From: Mesoplasma entomophilum
Lineage (GTDB): Bacteria > Bacillota_I > Bacilli_A > Mycoplasmatales > Mycoplasmataceae
NCBI RefSeq assembly: GCF_002804125.1
Contig: NZ_CP024966.1
Location: forward strand, 558,001-622,000
Length of the DNA: 64,000 nt
Direction: 5' to 3'
Below the pieces are notes generated by a model that worked only from the letters and a program-made list of their open reading frames with translations, made no database searches and was not told where the DNA came from. Made by a program: the position numbers and the translations under genes. Positions 43,088 to 54,902 of this stretch are shown here, in pieces. Each line of letters begins with the position of its first letter. Position 1 is the first letter of the stretch.

Positions 43088-43897
43088 TTACTCTTCTTCA
43101 TTCATTATTTTAAATGCTTCAATTTCTTTATATCGATCTATTATATTCATTCTGTAAAAGTTTTCAGGTAATCCCTTTGTTTCTACAAACTTATATTCAA
43201 TATGTTCTTTTAATAAAATCAAGCGGTCAAAAATAATTTCATATTTAATTAATAGTGCAATAAATGCATTTGAACTTTCAATCATTTCATCGGTTAAATC
43301 AATTGATAAATCATCAAAACCATCAATTGTTGATGTTAGATAATCTAGTAGCTGATAAGCTACATCTAGCTTATCTTCTCTTGATTCATATTTACTAAAT
43401 CTCTTTACTAACTCAACTAAATCTCTTCAACAATATTTGAATTCATCAGGAACTTCTGTGTTTCTAACCATTGTAATTAATTCTTCATAGTATTTTTCTG
43501 TAAGTTCTAAAAATGCTTTATTTATAGCAACATCAATTCCGCTCTCATCAACAGCATTAAATGAATTTTCATCTATTTCATTAAATGCATTTACATAGTC
43601 TGAAACTATATTATAAAGGCCATCAATTCTTAAATGAAATACCCCACTAATGAAGGATTTAATATATTCATTAGTTTTACAAATTTCTTCATTTTCTAAG
43701 AAACCTGGTAAGTTATCAATAGCAATTGCTTCTTGATTTTCTTTAATAAAATTATGATAATTTAAAGAGTCTAATCATTTTTCATGTAATTGTACAACCT
43801 CATCAAAAATAATATTATTTTCTGATGTATTTATTTGAATATATCAATCATCATTAATAAACTGCATTAGTCAATCTTCATATTTGAATTTTGTCAT
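43088..43897 (-). CDS. Hypothetical cytoplasmic protein downstream of lepA
   Basis: 269 residues with five or more UGA Trp. Acidic, helical and without signal or TM. It begins MTKFKYEDWLMQFIND and ends YKEIEAFKIMNEEE. Its start is 15 bases after the lepA stop, so it is probably in the lepA operon. Not recognised; the even spread of Leu, Ile, Glu and Lys suggests an all-helical fold. Confidence 0.65.
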
Positions 43898-43911
43898 GTT
43901 ATAAACCCTTT

Positions 43912-45714
43912 CTAATCATCAAGTTTTAAAACTGCAATGAATGCTTCTTGTGGTACTTCTACACTTCCGATTTCTTTCATTTTCTTTTTACCTTCTTTTT
44001 GTTTATTAAGAAGTTTTTTACGTCTTGATTTATCAGCTGCATGTAGCTTTCAAGTAACGTCTTTACGATATGCTTTAATTGTTTCACGCGCTAAAACTTT
44101 ATTTCCAATTGTTGCTTGAACTGGAACTTCAAAGTTTTGACGTGGAATTAATTCTTTAAGTTTTTTAGTTAAAGCAGCACCTCTTTGATAAGCAAAATGT
44201 TTATTAACAATCATTGAAAATGCATCAACCATATCTCCATTTAATAAAATATCCATTTTAACTAATTGAGATTCTTGGTAACCAATCATTTCATATTCAA
44301 ATGATGCATAACCTTTTGAAATAGATTTTAATTTGTTAAAGAAATCAAAAATAATTTCAGCTAAAGGCATATCATAAACTAACATCATACGGTTATCATC
44401 AACAACTTGTAAATCTTTATAAGCCCCTAATTTGTTTTGACATAAACTCATTAAATCACCAACTGATTCTTTTGGTGTCATAATTTTTACATTGACAAAT
44501 GGTTCTTCCATAAACTTGATTTTTTGTGGATCAGGCAATTTAGCGGGGTTATCAATTTCAATCATTGATCCATCAGTTAAATGAATCTTATAAATAACAG
44601 ATGGTGCTGTTGCAATTAGATTTAGATTATATTCTCTTTCCAATCTTTCTTGCACAACTTCCATGTGTAATAGCCCTAAGAATCCAACTCTAAAACCAAA
44701 TCCTAGCGCTTGTGAAGTTTCAGGTTCATATACTAAAGATGAATCTGATAATTCCATTTTTTCTAAAGCATCTTTAAAATCTTGATATTGGTTTGTATCA
44801 ATTGGATAAATTCCACAATAAACCATTGGTTTAAGTTTTTTATAACCATCTAAAGCATGTAATGCTGGATTTGTAACAGTTGTTATAGTATCCCCAACGT
44901 TAATGTCTTTAATAGTTTTAATTGAAGCTGCTACTCATCCTACTTCTCCTGCACTTAATTGATCTTTTTTGACTATTTTAGGGTTTTTTACTCCCAATTC
45001 AGTTACTTCATAACTACTTCCATTTGCCATAAGTTTGATTCTATCACCAACTTTGATTGAACCTTCTCTTACTCTAATTGACATAACAACACCTAAGTAT
45101 TTATCATAGTAGCTGTCAAAGATTAAAGCTCTTAAAGGTTTTTCATCATCAGCATCATATGGAGCAGGGATTTTATTAACAATAGCTTCTAAAACTTCTT
45201 CAACATTTAGTCCAGTTTTAGCACTAATTAATGGTGCATCACTGCAATCAATTCCAATTGTATTTTCGATTTCTTCTTTTACTCTATCTGCATCAGCACT
45301 TGGTAAATCAACTTTGTTAATAACAGGGATTATTTCTAAATTATTTTCAATTGCTAAATAAACATTTGCAAGTGTTTGAGCTTCAATACCTTGTGTTGCA
45401 TCAACAACAAGTATAGCTCCTTCACAAGCTGCAAGACTTCTTGATACTTCATAAGCAAAGTCAACATGACCTGGAGTATCAATTAAATGGAAAGTGTATT
45501 CTTGTCCGTCTTTTGCCTTGTAATATAATTGAACAGAGTTCAATTTAATTGTAATTCCACGTTCTCTTTCAATATCCATTGAGTCTAGCAATTGTTCTTG
45601 CATTTCTCGCTTAGTTACAGTATTAGTTAACTCTAAAATACGGTCCGCCAATGTTGACTTCCCGTGATCAATATGAGCAATAATACTAAAATTTCTAATT
45701 TTTGATTTATCCAT
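43912..45714 (-). CDS. lepA: Elongation factor 4
   Basis: 600 residues. GTPase motifs [25 protein letters not shown] and NKVDLPSA, then EF-G-like domains ([14 protein letters not shown]) and the LepA C-terminal domain with [20 protein letters not shown] near the end. EF4 works on stalled or initiating ribosomes at the membrane and in the cytosol. The length is normal. Two TGA Trp codons split it in the standard code. Confidence 0.96.
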
Positions 45715-45733
45715 GTTATCTCTTTCTTACTAT

Positions 45734-46663
45734 TTAATAGTTATCTCTATATTTTTCTATAAATTTTAAAATATCATCAATTACTACTTCATTTAATTCT
45801 TCTTCTAATAATTTATTTTTAAGATTTTGATAGATTTTAAAGTCTGTATCTAAACCTAACTTAGTAAATCTATAAAATAATTTTTGCGAATCTTTTCCCA
45901 TTTTTGTATAGTTATCTAATCCACCACTTTGAATTAAGATTGGTAGGTCTTTTGTTATAAATTCATTGTTTGAATTTTTTGAAATGAATTTATTTCCAAC
46001 AGCAATATCTTTAAAAGCTGAAAAACTTAGTTTTAAATTACATAAAGGATCATTATTATACTTTTGAACATATTTTCAATCACTTGATAATCACTGATTA
46101 TCAAATTTCAATAATGGATTATGCCTTTTATTAATTCTTTTCTCTCTAATGTTATTAAGGAATTTTGCATCATTTCTTACATTAAAAATTACTTGATTTA
46201 AATTCATGTACTTTAAAAATAAATTTGAAATAAAATAATTATAATCACGAGTATTCATTAAAATTAATCCAGCAATTTCTTCTGAATATTTAATTGAAAA
46301 AGCTCTTGCTAAATTACCACCTAGCCCTTGACCAAGCATAAAAATTGGTAAGTCTCAATGATATCTTTTAATTCAAGTATTAATATTTTTAACATCTTCA
46401 ACTAATTTACTTCACCCTTGTTTTTTATCAAAGAAAATATTTGAACCATCAGATTCATCTCTACTTTCTCCAATGCCTCTTAAATCAGTACCAACAACTA
46501 AAATGTTATGTTTTCTCATTAATTTAGCAAAGTCATCATACATTCCCATATGTTCATCAAAGTTTGGCACTACTTGAATAACAGCAATTGGTTTTTCAGA
46601 TGTTTTTCATTCAAAATTAATTAATTCTTTTCCATCAATCATTTGTAATTGAAATTTTCTCAT
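45734..46663 (-). CDS. Alpha/beta-hydrolase-fold protein lacking the nucleophile Ser
   Basis: 309 residues, of the monoacylglycerol lipase/lysophospholipase-like (Hydrolase_4) type: N-terminal ELINFEWKTSEKPIAVIQVV, GTDLRGIGES, then MLGQGLGGNLAR at the nucleophile elbow. The elbow normally reads G-x-S-x-G; here the Ser position is Gly (GQGLGG). So it may be inactive, or may use another residue. Overlaps nothing; it lies 3 bases after rnhA, whose last codons carry its ribosome site. Confidence 0.75.
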
Positions 46664-46666
46664 CTT

Positions 46667-47290
46667 CTAAACCTCCTTAACGTATTCTTCAAATGTTGCT
46701 TTAGCTGCTAATTGATCAGCTAAGTCGTTGTAATAATCATTGCTATGACCTTTAACTCAAATAAATTCTATTTCAACTTTAGTTCTGATTTGATCAACAT
46801 ATTTAATATATTCAATGCCTTCATCAGATTTTGCTTTTCATTCATGATTAGCTCATTTGGCAATACCCTCATAATCATGATATAAATACAACTTTGGAAT
46901 GTTATTAGCATATGCAAATAACATAACTCTTTTAGCGCCTTGTAATTCTCCACTTACATTTCACATTGATTTTAATTCATCATCACGATATCTTTTAGAA
47001 AAGTGAAACTCTTTATTTTTTCACATTACAACAGCACCATATGAATAAGTGTTGTTTGCTTTTATAAAACTACCATCACTATATGCAACAGCTACATTTT
47101 CATCAATTTTAACTTTATTTTTAGCAGGTTTAGGTTTTGAAACAACACCAGTTATGAAAGCTTCAGCATCAGCTTTACTTGAAAAAGATTTATAAACTGC
47201 ATTATTGAATCCTTCAACTTGAGCTTTGCATTCATCTCAAGTAGTATAAACACCAATGTTTCTTCCCTTTTTAACAGCGTAATATTTCAT
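46667..47290 (-). CDS. rnhA: Ribonuclease HI with N-terminal hybrid-binding domain
   Basis: 207 residues. Residues 1-45 are the RNA-DNA hybrid-binding domain (YYAVKKGRNIGVYTTWDECK...YKSFSSKADAEAFI). From ~68 the RNase H fold follows: YSDGSF (Asp), SGELQGA (Glu), LYHDYEG (Asp) and the C-terminal VKGHSND...LADQLA (Asp). It removes RNA from RNA-DNA hybrids in the cytoplasm. The last codons, AAGGAGGTT, double as the ribosome site of the hydrolase gene. Confidence 0.9.
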
Positions 47291-47318
47291 ATATAAACCT
47301 CCTTTTTCTTTTATTAAA

Positions 47319-48740
47319 TTAATAAGCTCTAGCAAAGTAAACTTTTAAAGTTGTTTCCTTATTACAATTAAAACATTTTTCAGTTTTATTATCTTGTTCA
47401 AATGGAATACAACGTGAGTTAGTTGAAGTTTGTTTTTTAACATCCTCTTCACATGCAATTTCTCCACAGAACGGAACTAAAACAAATCCTTGATTTTGAC
47501 CTAAAATATTTTTATATTCTTCGATTGAACTAGCTTTTGAAGTTCTATCTTCACGGTTTTTCAATGCTTTGGCATATAAATTAGCATCATAGTCTTTAAT
47601 CATTTGATCAACAATTGTTTCAACTTCATTTAAATTAACTTGAATTTTTTCTCTTGTATCTCTTCTTGAAATAGTTACTTGATTATTTTCTAAGTCTCTT
47701 GGTCCTACTTCAATTCTTAAAGGAATACCTTTGATTTCAGCTTCACTAATTTTAAATCCAAATGATTTATCAGTTTTATCAATATCAACACGGTATTTGT
47801 TTTTTAATAAGTTTCTAATCTCTTCAGTTACTTTAATTACTTCATCAGTTTCTTTAATTTGAATTAACCTAACTTGAACTGGTGAAACCATTGAAGGAAG
47901 TACTAATCCATTATCATCAGAGTGAGTCATAATGATAGCTCCTATTAATCTTGTTGAAACTCCTCAACTTGTTGAGTAAGCATGTTCAAGTTTTCCTTCT
48001 TTATTTTGAAATTTAATTTCATAAGGTTTTGAGAAGTTATCTGCAAAGTAATGAGAAGTTCCACATTGTAATGCTTGTCCATCATGCATTAATGATTCAA
48101 TAGTATATGTTGAATCAGCTCCTGCAAATTTTTCTTTCTCAGTTTTTTTACCAGGAATAACTGGTAATAACAACGCATTTTGAGCAAACTCAGTATATGT
48201 ATCTAAGATTTTTAAAGTTAAATCAGAAGCTTCAGTTCTATCTGAGTGAACTGTATGTCCTTCTTGTCATAAGAATTCACTTGTTCTTAAAAATGGTCTA
48301 GTTGTTTTTTCTCAACGCATTACATTAGTTCATTGATTAAAAATTAAAGGTAAGTCACGGTATGATTTAACTTCATTTTTAAAGAAGTTAGCCATTAATA
48401 CTTCACTAGTAGGTCTAATAAATAATGGTTCAGCTAATGGAGTATCTCCAACTCTTGTAACAGTTGCAATTTCAGGAGAAAATCCTTCAATGTGATCTTT
48501 TTCTTTTTGAAATAATGATTGAGGAATTAATAATGGAAAGTAAACATTTTCTACTCCAAGTTCTTTAAATTTTGCATCTAAATTTTTTTGCATTAATTCT
48601 CAAATTGCATATCCATAAGGTCTAAATATAATTGTCCCCTTAACTGGTCCATAACTAGCTAATTTAGCATTTAATACTGTATCTGTATATCATTGTGAGA
48701 AATCCACATCTCTTGGTGTTATTTTATCTAATTGTTTCAT
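47319..48740 (-). CDS. proS: Prolyl-tRNA synthetase, archaeal/eukaryote-like type
   Basis: 473 residues, class II. Short ProS3 form without the bacterial editing insertion. Motif 2-like FLRTSEFLWQEGHT, LQCGTSHYFADNF, motif 3-like LRIEVGPRDL and the C-terminal zinc-like set C-GEIACEED...C-FNCN...YFARAY. It charges tRNA-Pro. The single frame crosses three TGA Trp. Confidence 0.95.
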
Positions 48741-48743
48741 TTT

Positions 48744-49370
48744 CTACTCTCCTACTTTTACTAAGCCATCATGACTTAAATATAATTTTATTTCTAATCC
48801 TAATTCTTTAATAATGTTATTAGCATAATTATAATATTGTTCATCTCTTATTAAAATTCATTTGATTGTATCAAAGTGTATTGTTTCAATAATATTAATC
48901 ATTCCAAATGATCTATCAAAAATTCAATCCTTTGTTGTCGTTTTTGCTAATTTTTCTGGGTCTATTCCAATAACACAAAACTTGCTAGTATCAATTGCTG
49001 CATCACGTGATCATTTTCAAAAATGAGCTCTTGATGAAATATCAAAGTCTAAGTTACTTGAGTCTTGTTTTTGATGATAACCTCATACATGATAATTTTC
49101 ATCTTTATTTAAAACTATTTCTTGGGTTGGTTGTATTCCATTTTTTAAAATATATCCGATGTTTCTAACGTCAGTATAAAATAAAAAACTTTTGATTCCT
49201 CTTTTTTTAATTAAGTCTAAAACTATTTCTTTTTCAGAACCAGCATTAACGAATAATGACTTAAAAAAGTTATCTAATTCATTTTCATTTAAAATATCGT
49301 CTTTGTCAGCTCTTCAAAATAATAATTTACCTTTAAATTGATCTTTAAATCATTTTTTATTTGATTTCAC
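48744..49370 (-). CDS. Hypothetical protein, perhaps an ADP-ribosyltransferase-like (DarT-like) fold
   Basis: 208 residues from a GTG at 49370 behind GGGGTGG. The core FLFYTDVRNIGYILKNGIQP recalls the start of DarT/DUF4433-type folds (fyhxTdxxNlxxIlxxGi), followed by SRAHFWKWSRDAAIDTS and CVIGIDPEKL. The catalytic Glu block of DarT is not evident, and no DarG-like macrodomain antitoxin lies next to it. It ends 3 bases before proS and so shares its operon. I give the fold only as a suggestion. Confidence 0.5.
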
Positions 49371-49423
49371 TATACCACCCCAGACTATATAATATTATAT
49401 AATTTTTTAACAATTTTTGATAT

Positions 49424-49449
49424 AAAAAAGCCACCTATTAAGGTAGCTT
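49424..49449 (-). terminator. Terminator after tRNA-Ser
   Basis: Stem AAGCTACCT / AGGTGGCTT (one mismatch) with a 4-base loop and T6 on the minus strand. Confidence 0.7.
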
Positions 49450-49461
49450 CATTATTTTTAC

Positions 49462-49551
49462 TGGCGGGTTAAAAGAGACTCGAACTCTTGCGCCGGAAAC
49501 CGACCTAACACCTTAGCAGGGTGTCCTCTTCACCAACTTGAGTATTAACCC
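49462..49551 (-). tRNA. tRNA-Ser (GCU)
   Basis: 90 nt including an encoded CCA. Acceptor GGGTTAA / TTAACCC, anticodon stem CACC / GGTG with anticodon GCU in the loop CTGCTAA, long class II variable arm, T-loop GTTCGAGTC. Reads AGC/AGU codons. Confidence 0.93.
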
Positions 49552-49600
49552 ATTAATGCACTTAATTATTATAACAATTAAGTGCAACATATTCAAAAAA

Positions 49601-50068
49601 TTATTTATGATATTTTTCATTATTCATTATTTTAAAGGCACGATATATTTGTTCTGCCAATATAACTCTAAATAACTGGTGGGGTAATGTAATGTTTCCA
49701 AAAGAAACTTTTTTAAAATTTTGTGCTAAAAATTTATCACTATAACCATCACTTGGCCCTATAATAAATGCAATTTTTGCTTGTTTTAAATTCTTATTGT
49801 TTTCAATGATTGATGTAAATTCTTCTGTTGAATAATTTTTGGAACTAACGTCCATACAAATTATTTCATGATCAGAAAATACTTTTAATTTTTCTAATAA
49901 TAAATCAGAATTAATGTTTTTATTCACAATATCTTCTTTTTGGTATTCTTCTTTAAGTTCAATAACTTGTAAATTAGCATATTTGGAAATTCTGTTTGCG
50001 TATTCATTAAATGAATCAATAAAGAATTTTTTATCTAATTTACCAAAACAAATTATTTTAATATTCAT
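49601..50068 (-). CDS. rlmH: 23S rRNA (pseudouridine-1915-N3)-methyltransferase
   Basis: 155 residues, SPOUT fold. IAFIIGPSDGY is the knot loop and SFGNITLPHQLFRVILAEQIYRAFKI...KYHK is the conserved C-terminal block ending in the HK pair. It methylates m3-pseudouridine 1915 in helix 69 of 23S rRNA. It is 12 bases after ffh, probably in one operon. Confidence 0.94.
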   Translation of the reverse strand: MNIKIICFGKLDKKFFIDSFNEYANRISKYANLQVIELKEEYQKEDIVNKNINSDLLLEKLKVFSDHEIICMDVSSKNYSTEEFTSIIENNKNLKQAKIAFIIGPSDGYSDKFLAQNFKKVSFGNITLPHQLFRVILAEQIYRAFKIMNNEKYHK

Positions 50069-50080
50069 TAGACGATTTGA

Positions 50081-51433
50081 TTAAAAACCAAATCCTCCTT
50101 TACCCATTCCAGGCATTCCTGGCATACGTCCACTTTTCATCATTTTAGCCATTTCAAGAACTTGTTTTTTACCTTTTTCAAATGAGTTAATTAATTCATT
50201 TAATTCTTTTTCAGTACGCCCTGATCCACTAATAATTCTATTTTTTCTAGTTAATGATTTTAATAATTTAGGTTCTCTTCTTTCTTTTAATGTCATTGAA
50301 TCCATTAAAATTGAAAATACAACTAATTTTCTTTGTGCATCAGTTATTTGATTTTCTGAAATTTTAGCACCTGGCATCATTTTCATGATTCCACCAATGT
50401 TCCCCATTTTTGATACTTGAACTAATTGATTTCTTAAATCTTCCAAATCAAATTGACCCATAAACATACGTTTCATGGTTTTTTGCATTGAACGTTCATC
50501 AATATTATCAACAACTTTTTCAAAAAGAGTTTCAATATCACCCATTCCAAGAATTCTATCAGCCATTCTTTTTGGATAGAATGGAGCAAGTGCAGAAACA
50601 CCCTCTCCTTCACCAATAAATTTAATTGGTAATTTAGTCATGTATCTAATTGATAGTGTAGCTCCCCCACGAGCATCTCCATCTAATTTAGTTACAATAA
50701 CTCCAGTTAATTTTAATTGATTGTTAAATTCATTAGTTACATTAATGATTTCTTGACCAATCATTCCATCAACAACTAATAAAGTTTCATTTGGTGATGT
50801 TAGTTTTCTTAAGTCATTTAATTCATTCATTAATTCTTTATCAATTTGTAAACGTCCAGCAGTATCTAAAATAACAACATCATGCCCATTCTTTTCAGCA
50901 AATTCTAATGCTTGTTTTGCTGTTTTTAATGGTGATTGTTTTCCTTGTTCAAAAACTGGAATATTATTTTTATTACCTAATTCAACTAATTGATCAATAG
51001 CCCCTGGTCTGTAGATATCTAACCCTACCAATAAAGGTTTCTTAGCTTCTTTTTTAGCTAAAAAATGTGCTAATTTAGATGATGAAGTAGTTTTCCCTGA
51101 ACCTTGTAAACCAACCATCATAATAACAGAAGGCTTTTTAGAAAGGTTTAAAGGTGCTTTTTCAGTTCCTAAAATATTAATTAATTCTTCATGAACTATT
51201 TTCAACATTTGTTGGTGTGATGTAACACCTTCTTGAATGTATTCACCTACTGTTTTTTCTTTTATTTTACTAATTAATTCTTTTACAACTTCAACGTTAA
51301 CGTCAGCTTCTAATAAAGCTAATCGTATTTCACGAAGTGTTTCTTGAATATTTTCTTCAGTCAATGTAGATTTTTTGATATTTTTCTCCATTGATTTTTT
51401 CATTCGTTTAGTTAAAAAATCTCCAAATGCCAT
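50081..51433 (-). CDS. ffh: Signal recognition particle protein Ffh
   Basis: 450 residues. NG domain: GLQGSGKTTSSSKLA (G1), DTAGRLQ (G3), TKLDGDARGG (G4). The Met-rich M domain ends SGRMPGMPGMGKGGFGF. It binds 4.5S RNA and signal sequences and brings ribosomes to FtsY. I choose MAFGDFL at 51433 over an ATG two codons earlier because GGAGG is 7 bases from 51433 but only one base from the other. Confidence 0.96.
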   Translation of the reverse strand: MAFGDFLTKRMKKSMEKNIKKSTLTEENIQETLREIRLALLEADVNVEVVKELISKIKEKTVGEYIQEGVTSHQQMLKIVHEELINILGTEKAPLNLSKKPSVIMMVGLQGSGKTTSSSKLAHFLAKKEAKKPLLVGLDIYRPGAIDQLVELGNKNNIPVFEQGKQSPLKTAKQALEFAEKNGHDVVILDTAGRLQIDKELMNELNDLRKLTSPNETLLVVDGMIGQEIINVTNEFNNQLKLTGVIVTKLDGDARGGATLSIRYMTKLPIKFIGEGEGVSALAPFYPKRMADRILGMGDIETLFEKVVDNIDERSMQKTMKRMFMGQFDLEDLRNQLVQVSKMGNIGGIMKMMPGAKISENQITDAQRKLVVFSILMDSMTLKERREPKLLKSLTRKNRIISGSGRTEKELNELINSFEKGKKQVLEMAKMMKSGRMPGMPGMGKGGFGF

Positions 51434-51490
51434 ATGCATACCTCCAGTTTTAATCTTTATTTATTATACCAAACTTAATATTCAAAATAA

Positions 51491-51508
51491 AAATGCCTAA
51501 TGGCATTT
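51491..51508 (-). terminator. asnS terminator
   Basis: Stem AAATGCC / GGCATTT with a 4-base loop, 18 bases past the asnS stop. Confidence 0.7.
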
Positions 51509-51525
51509 TTTGAATTATTGTTAAA

Positions 51526-52890
51526 TTAGTATAATAATGTTTTTGGTGTTCTTGGGAATGGAATAACATCTCTGATATTTGAAGCACCTGTTATGTACAT
51601 AATTAATCTTTCAAATCCTAAACCAAATCCAGCTGATTTGTAAAATCCATATTTTCTTAATCCTATATATCAGTCTAATTCTTCAGGATTAATGCCATAG
51701 AATTTACATCTTTCAAGAATTTTATCTAAGTTGGCTTCACGTTCACTTCCACCACATAATTCACCAATTCCAGGAACAAGTAAATCCACAGCAGCAACTG
51801 TTTTACCATCATCATTTTGTTTCATATAGAATGATTTTATATCTTTTGGATAGTTAATAACAAATGTTGGACATTTATTTACTTCTTCACAAATAAATCT
51901 TTCATGTTCTGTACCTAAGTCTAGTCCGAATTGAATGTTGTTTTCTTCAAATTTGTGACCATTTTCAATAGCTTTCTGTAAAGTTTCTAAAACTTCTTCA
52001 TACGTATTAACTTTGAATTCTGCATTTACTATACCAGTAATTTTATCAATTAACCCTGGTTCTAATTGCTCTTGTAAGAATTCTAATTCAGTCATATTTT
52101 TTTCTAAAACATAGCCAACAACACTTTTTAACATATCTTGCATTAATTGAATATTGTCGTTAATATCAGCAAATGCCACTTCTGGTTCAATCATTCAGAA
52201 TTCTGAAGCATGTTTTGTTGTATGTGAGTTTTCAGCTCTAAAAGTAGGACCAAATGTATAAATGTTTTTAAATGCTTGAGCAAATGATTCACCGTTTAAT
52301 TGCCCTGAAACAGTTAAACTAGCTTTCTTACCAAAGAAATCATTTGCATAATCCTTATCTTCATTAACAGTTACAACAAATTGTTCTCCTGCACCTTCAG
52401 CATCATTTGATGTAATGATTGGTGTAGTTACATAAACATAATTATTTTCTTGAAAGAATTTGTGAATTGCAAAAGCAGCTGTTGAACGAATTCTAAAAAT
52501 TGCTTGGAAAGTTTTTGTTCTTGCTCTTAAATGCGAAATTTCTCTTAAAAATTCAGGAGAATGTTCTTTTTTTTGTAGCGGATAATCTTCAACAGCTTGA
52601 TCTAATAAAACAACTGATGTCGCATTAATTTCAAATGGTTGTGGTCTTGTTGGAGTTGGGATTAGAATACCTTCAATTTCAACAATTGAACTAACTCTAG
52701 CTTTAGTGCCTTCTTCAAAACCAATTGTTTCTGGTTTATAAACAACTTGTAAGTCATTTAAAACTGTTCCGTCATTTAAAACCATAAAGCTAACTGCTTT
52801 ACCTTGTCGATTTGATCTAACTCTACCAATGATTGTTACTTTTTGTTCTTTTAAAGTTTCATGGTTACCATATAAAAATTTAATGTCCAT
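51526..52890 (-). CDS. asnS: Asparaginyl-tRNA synthetase
   Basis: 454 residues, class IIb. OB-fold N-terminal anticodon domain ([19 protein letters not shown]), motif 1 region [17 protein letters not shown], motif 2 [22 protein letters not shown], motif 3 [15 protein letters not shown]. AsnS rather than AspS because of the short N-terminal domain and the absence of the GAD insertion. Its start is one base after the HAD gene's stop (52892), so translation is probably coupled. Confidence 0.95.
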
Positions 52891-52891
52891 A

Positions 52892-53740
52892 TTATTCTCC
52901 TTTTAATACATATTTTTCTATAAATTTACCAACACCACCGTTTAGGTTAGTATCAGTTTCATATTTAGCTATTTTTTTAATTGCAGGTACTGAATTACCC
53001 ATTGCAACTGAATTTGGAACAACTTCAAACATACTAATGTCATTCATGTTATCTCCAAAAATTAAAATTTCATCTAGCTTAACATTTAATAACTCCGCTA
53101 ATTTTAATACACCATTACCTTTACTTGCGTTTACATTTATAAACTCATAAATTGGTGTTGACTCTACATTACTTCTCATTTTATTCAAGACTGTGGATTT
53201 ATTAGTTGCTTCAAATCATTCAAGCATAGCGGCTTCTTCTTGTTCCTCAACAAATATCATAAATTGAATTACATCTTGATAATTTTCAAATGTTTGAACA
53301 TCAACTGCTTCTATATCATATTTATCAACTCAGTTTCTTTCTTTCAAAGACTTGACATTAATATCAAGTTTATTTCAATAAGCGTGAGCTGGTACTTTTG
53401 TATATGCTAATGTTGGAATGTTTAATTCAAACATTTTTTTCATAAATTCTTTAACTAACTCAATATCAATTGTTTCACAATAAGTTGGTTCAAATGATGA
53501 TACTTGTGAAATAACAGAACCATTTGAAAAAATTGAAACATCTGAATGCTTATCTACATCAAACATTTTAGCTCTAACTGATCCACTTGATCATCCTTGC
53601 CCTGTAACTACCGCTACATGAACACCTTGTTCAGAAACTTTTTTTAACATTTCTAAATCAAATTTATTTGATATCTTTCCATGTTCTAAAATAGTTCCGT
53701 CTAAATCTGTTGCAATTAATTTAATATTAGTTAATTTCAT
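52892..53740 (-). CDS. Cof-type HAD hydrolase
   Basis: 282 residues. HAD motif I DLDGT (~11-15), motif II VVTGQGW, type IIB cap, and motifs III and IV K...GDNMNDISMF with the usual AMGNS. Such enzymes remove phosphate from sugar phosphates, nucleotides or FMN; the substrate is not known. The last gene before asnS in a run of tightly packed genes. Confidence 0.88.
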
Positions 53741-53744
53741 TTAT

Positions 53745-54890
53745 TTATTTTCCCTTTTTCTTATTTTTTGTTGAATTTACATAGAAGGTATTAACTTCAT
53801 ATTTTTCTAAGAAGTTGTTATCAATAATTTCTGAATTAATACCTAAGCTTTTTAAAGCTCTTTCTGTTGCTTCATCGTTTTTCATTATTTTGTTTTCAAA
53901 CATTAATCAACGATATACTGTTTGGTAATAATGATGTTTTAATGATAAACAATGAGAAGAGTAATCATATATTAAAATTTCATCGTCTCTCGAATGAACT
54001 GATCTTTTAACAAACAGTCTCATTGAATCATCAAATGGAGTTACATTATCATTTCTACAATGCATTAAAAACATTGGAAAAATCATTTTCAAATCTGATT
54101 CATAGTATTTAAAAACATCCAAATCATTTCAATCTAAATCAGTATCCTGAATTTGATTTTTAATAATTCTATTAATAGATTTACCAACTTTTTTATAACT
54201 TACAAGATTTTTTAATCAAACATTTCTTGTATGAACTAAAAGTGTTTTAATACTTCCGTAGTAAGAATCTGAAATTGCCCATTTAATATTATATTTAGAG
54301 AATTCCTCATTGTATTTTACAATACCATATTGCATTGTAAATCCACCCATACTCATACCCATTAAACCTATTGTATCTGGTTTATGGTTTTCATGTAATC
54401 ATTTCATTGCAGCTCTAAAGTCTTTAACTTCACTAGCTCCCATTGTGACAAAGTCAGTACTTTCAGACTCACCATGATTTCTAAAATCAAAAACCAAAAT
54501 GTTATAACCTAATTCAATAAATGGTCTAGCTTCAAATAATGCTCAATATTTGTGGCCAGCAAATCAATGTAATGATACAACTCATTTTTTAGAATTTGGA
54601 TCAGTAATGTACTTCATTCCTGAAATAATAACGCCATCTTCAGTTTCAAAATTAAAAGGAATTAAATTATCTGTAGCTTTTAATTGTAATTGAGGAGTTT
54701 TATAAAATTTACGCATAATTTTATTCATACGTCTTAATTCAGGATAATAATATTTGTTTTTATTTGTTTGACCCATTGTTGTTTCTAAAAGTTTATAAAA
54801 AAGTTTAAATCGTAAATTAACTCTTTTAAATATTTTAGTACCTAATTTTGATCTAGATTTTTTATGCTTTTTTATACTTACTTTGGACAT
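53745..54890 (-). CDS. Alpha/beta hydrolase with a basic N-terminal extension
   Basis: 381 residues. The first ~75 are strongly basic (KKHKKSRSKLGTKIFKRVNLRFK) without a clean TM. The hydrolase core follows: WVVSLHWFAGHKYW, VFDFRNHGES, nucleophile elbow GMSMGG, late acid region HCRNDNVTPFDDS and His in SSHCLSLKHH. The catalytic triad therefore seems complete. Substrate unknown; the basic arm may touch membrane lipid or nucleic acid. Confidence 0.82.
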
Positions 54891-54902
54891 ATATTAATCT
54901 CC

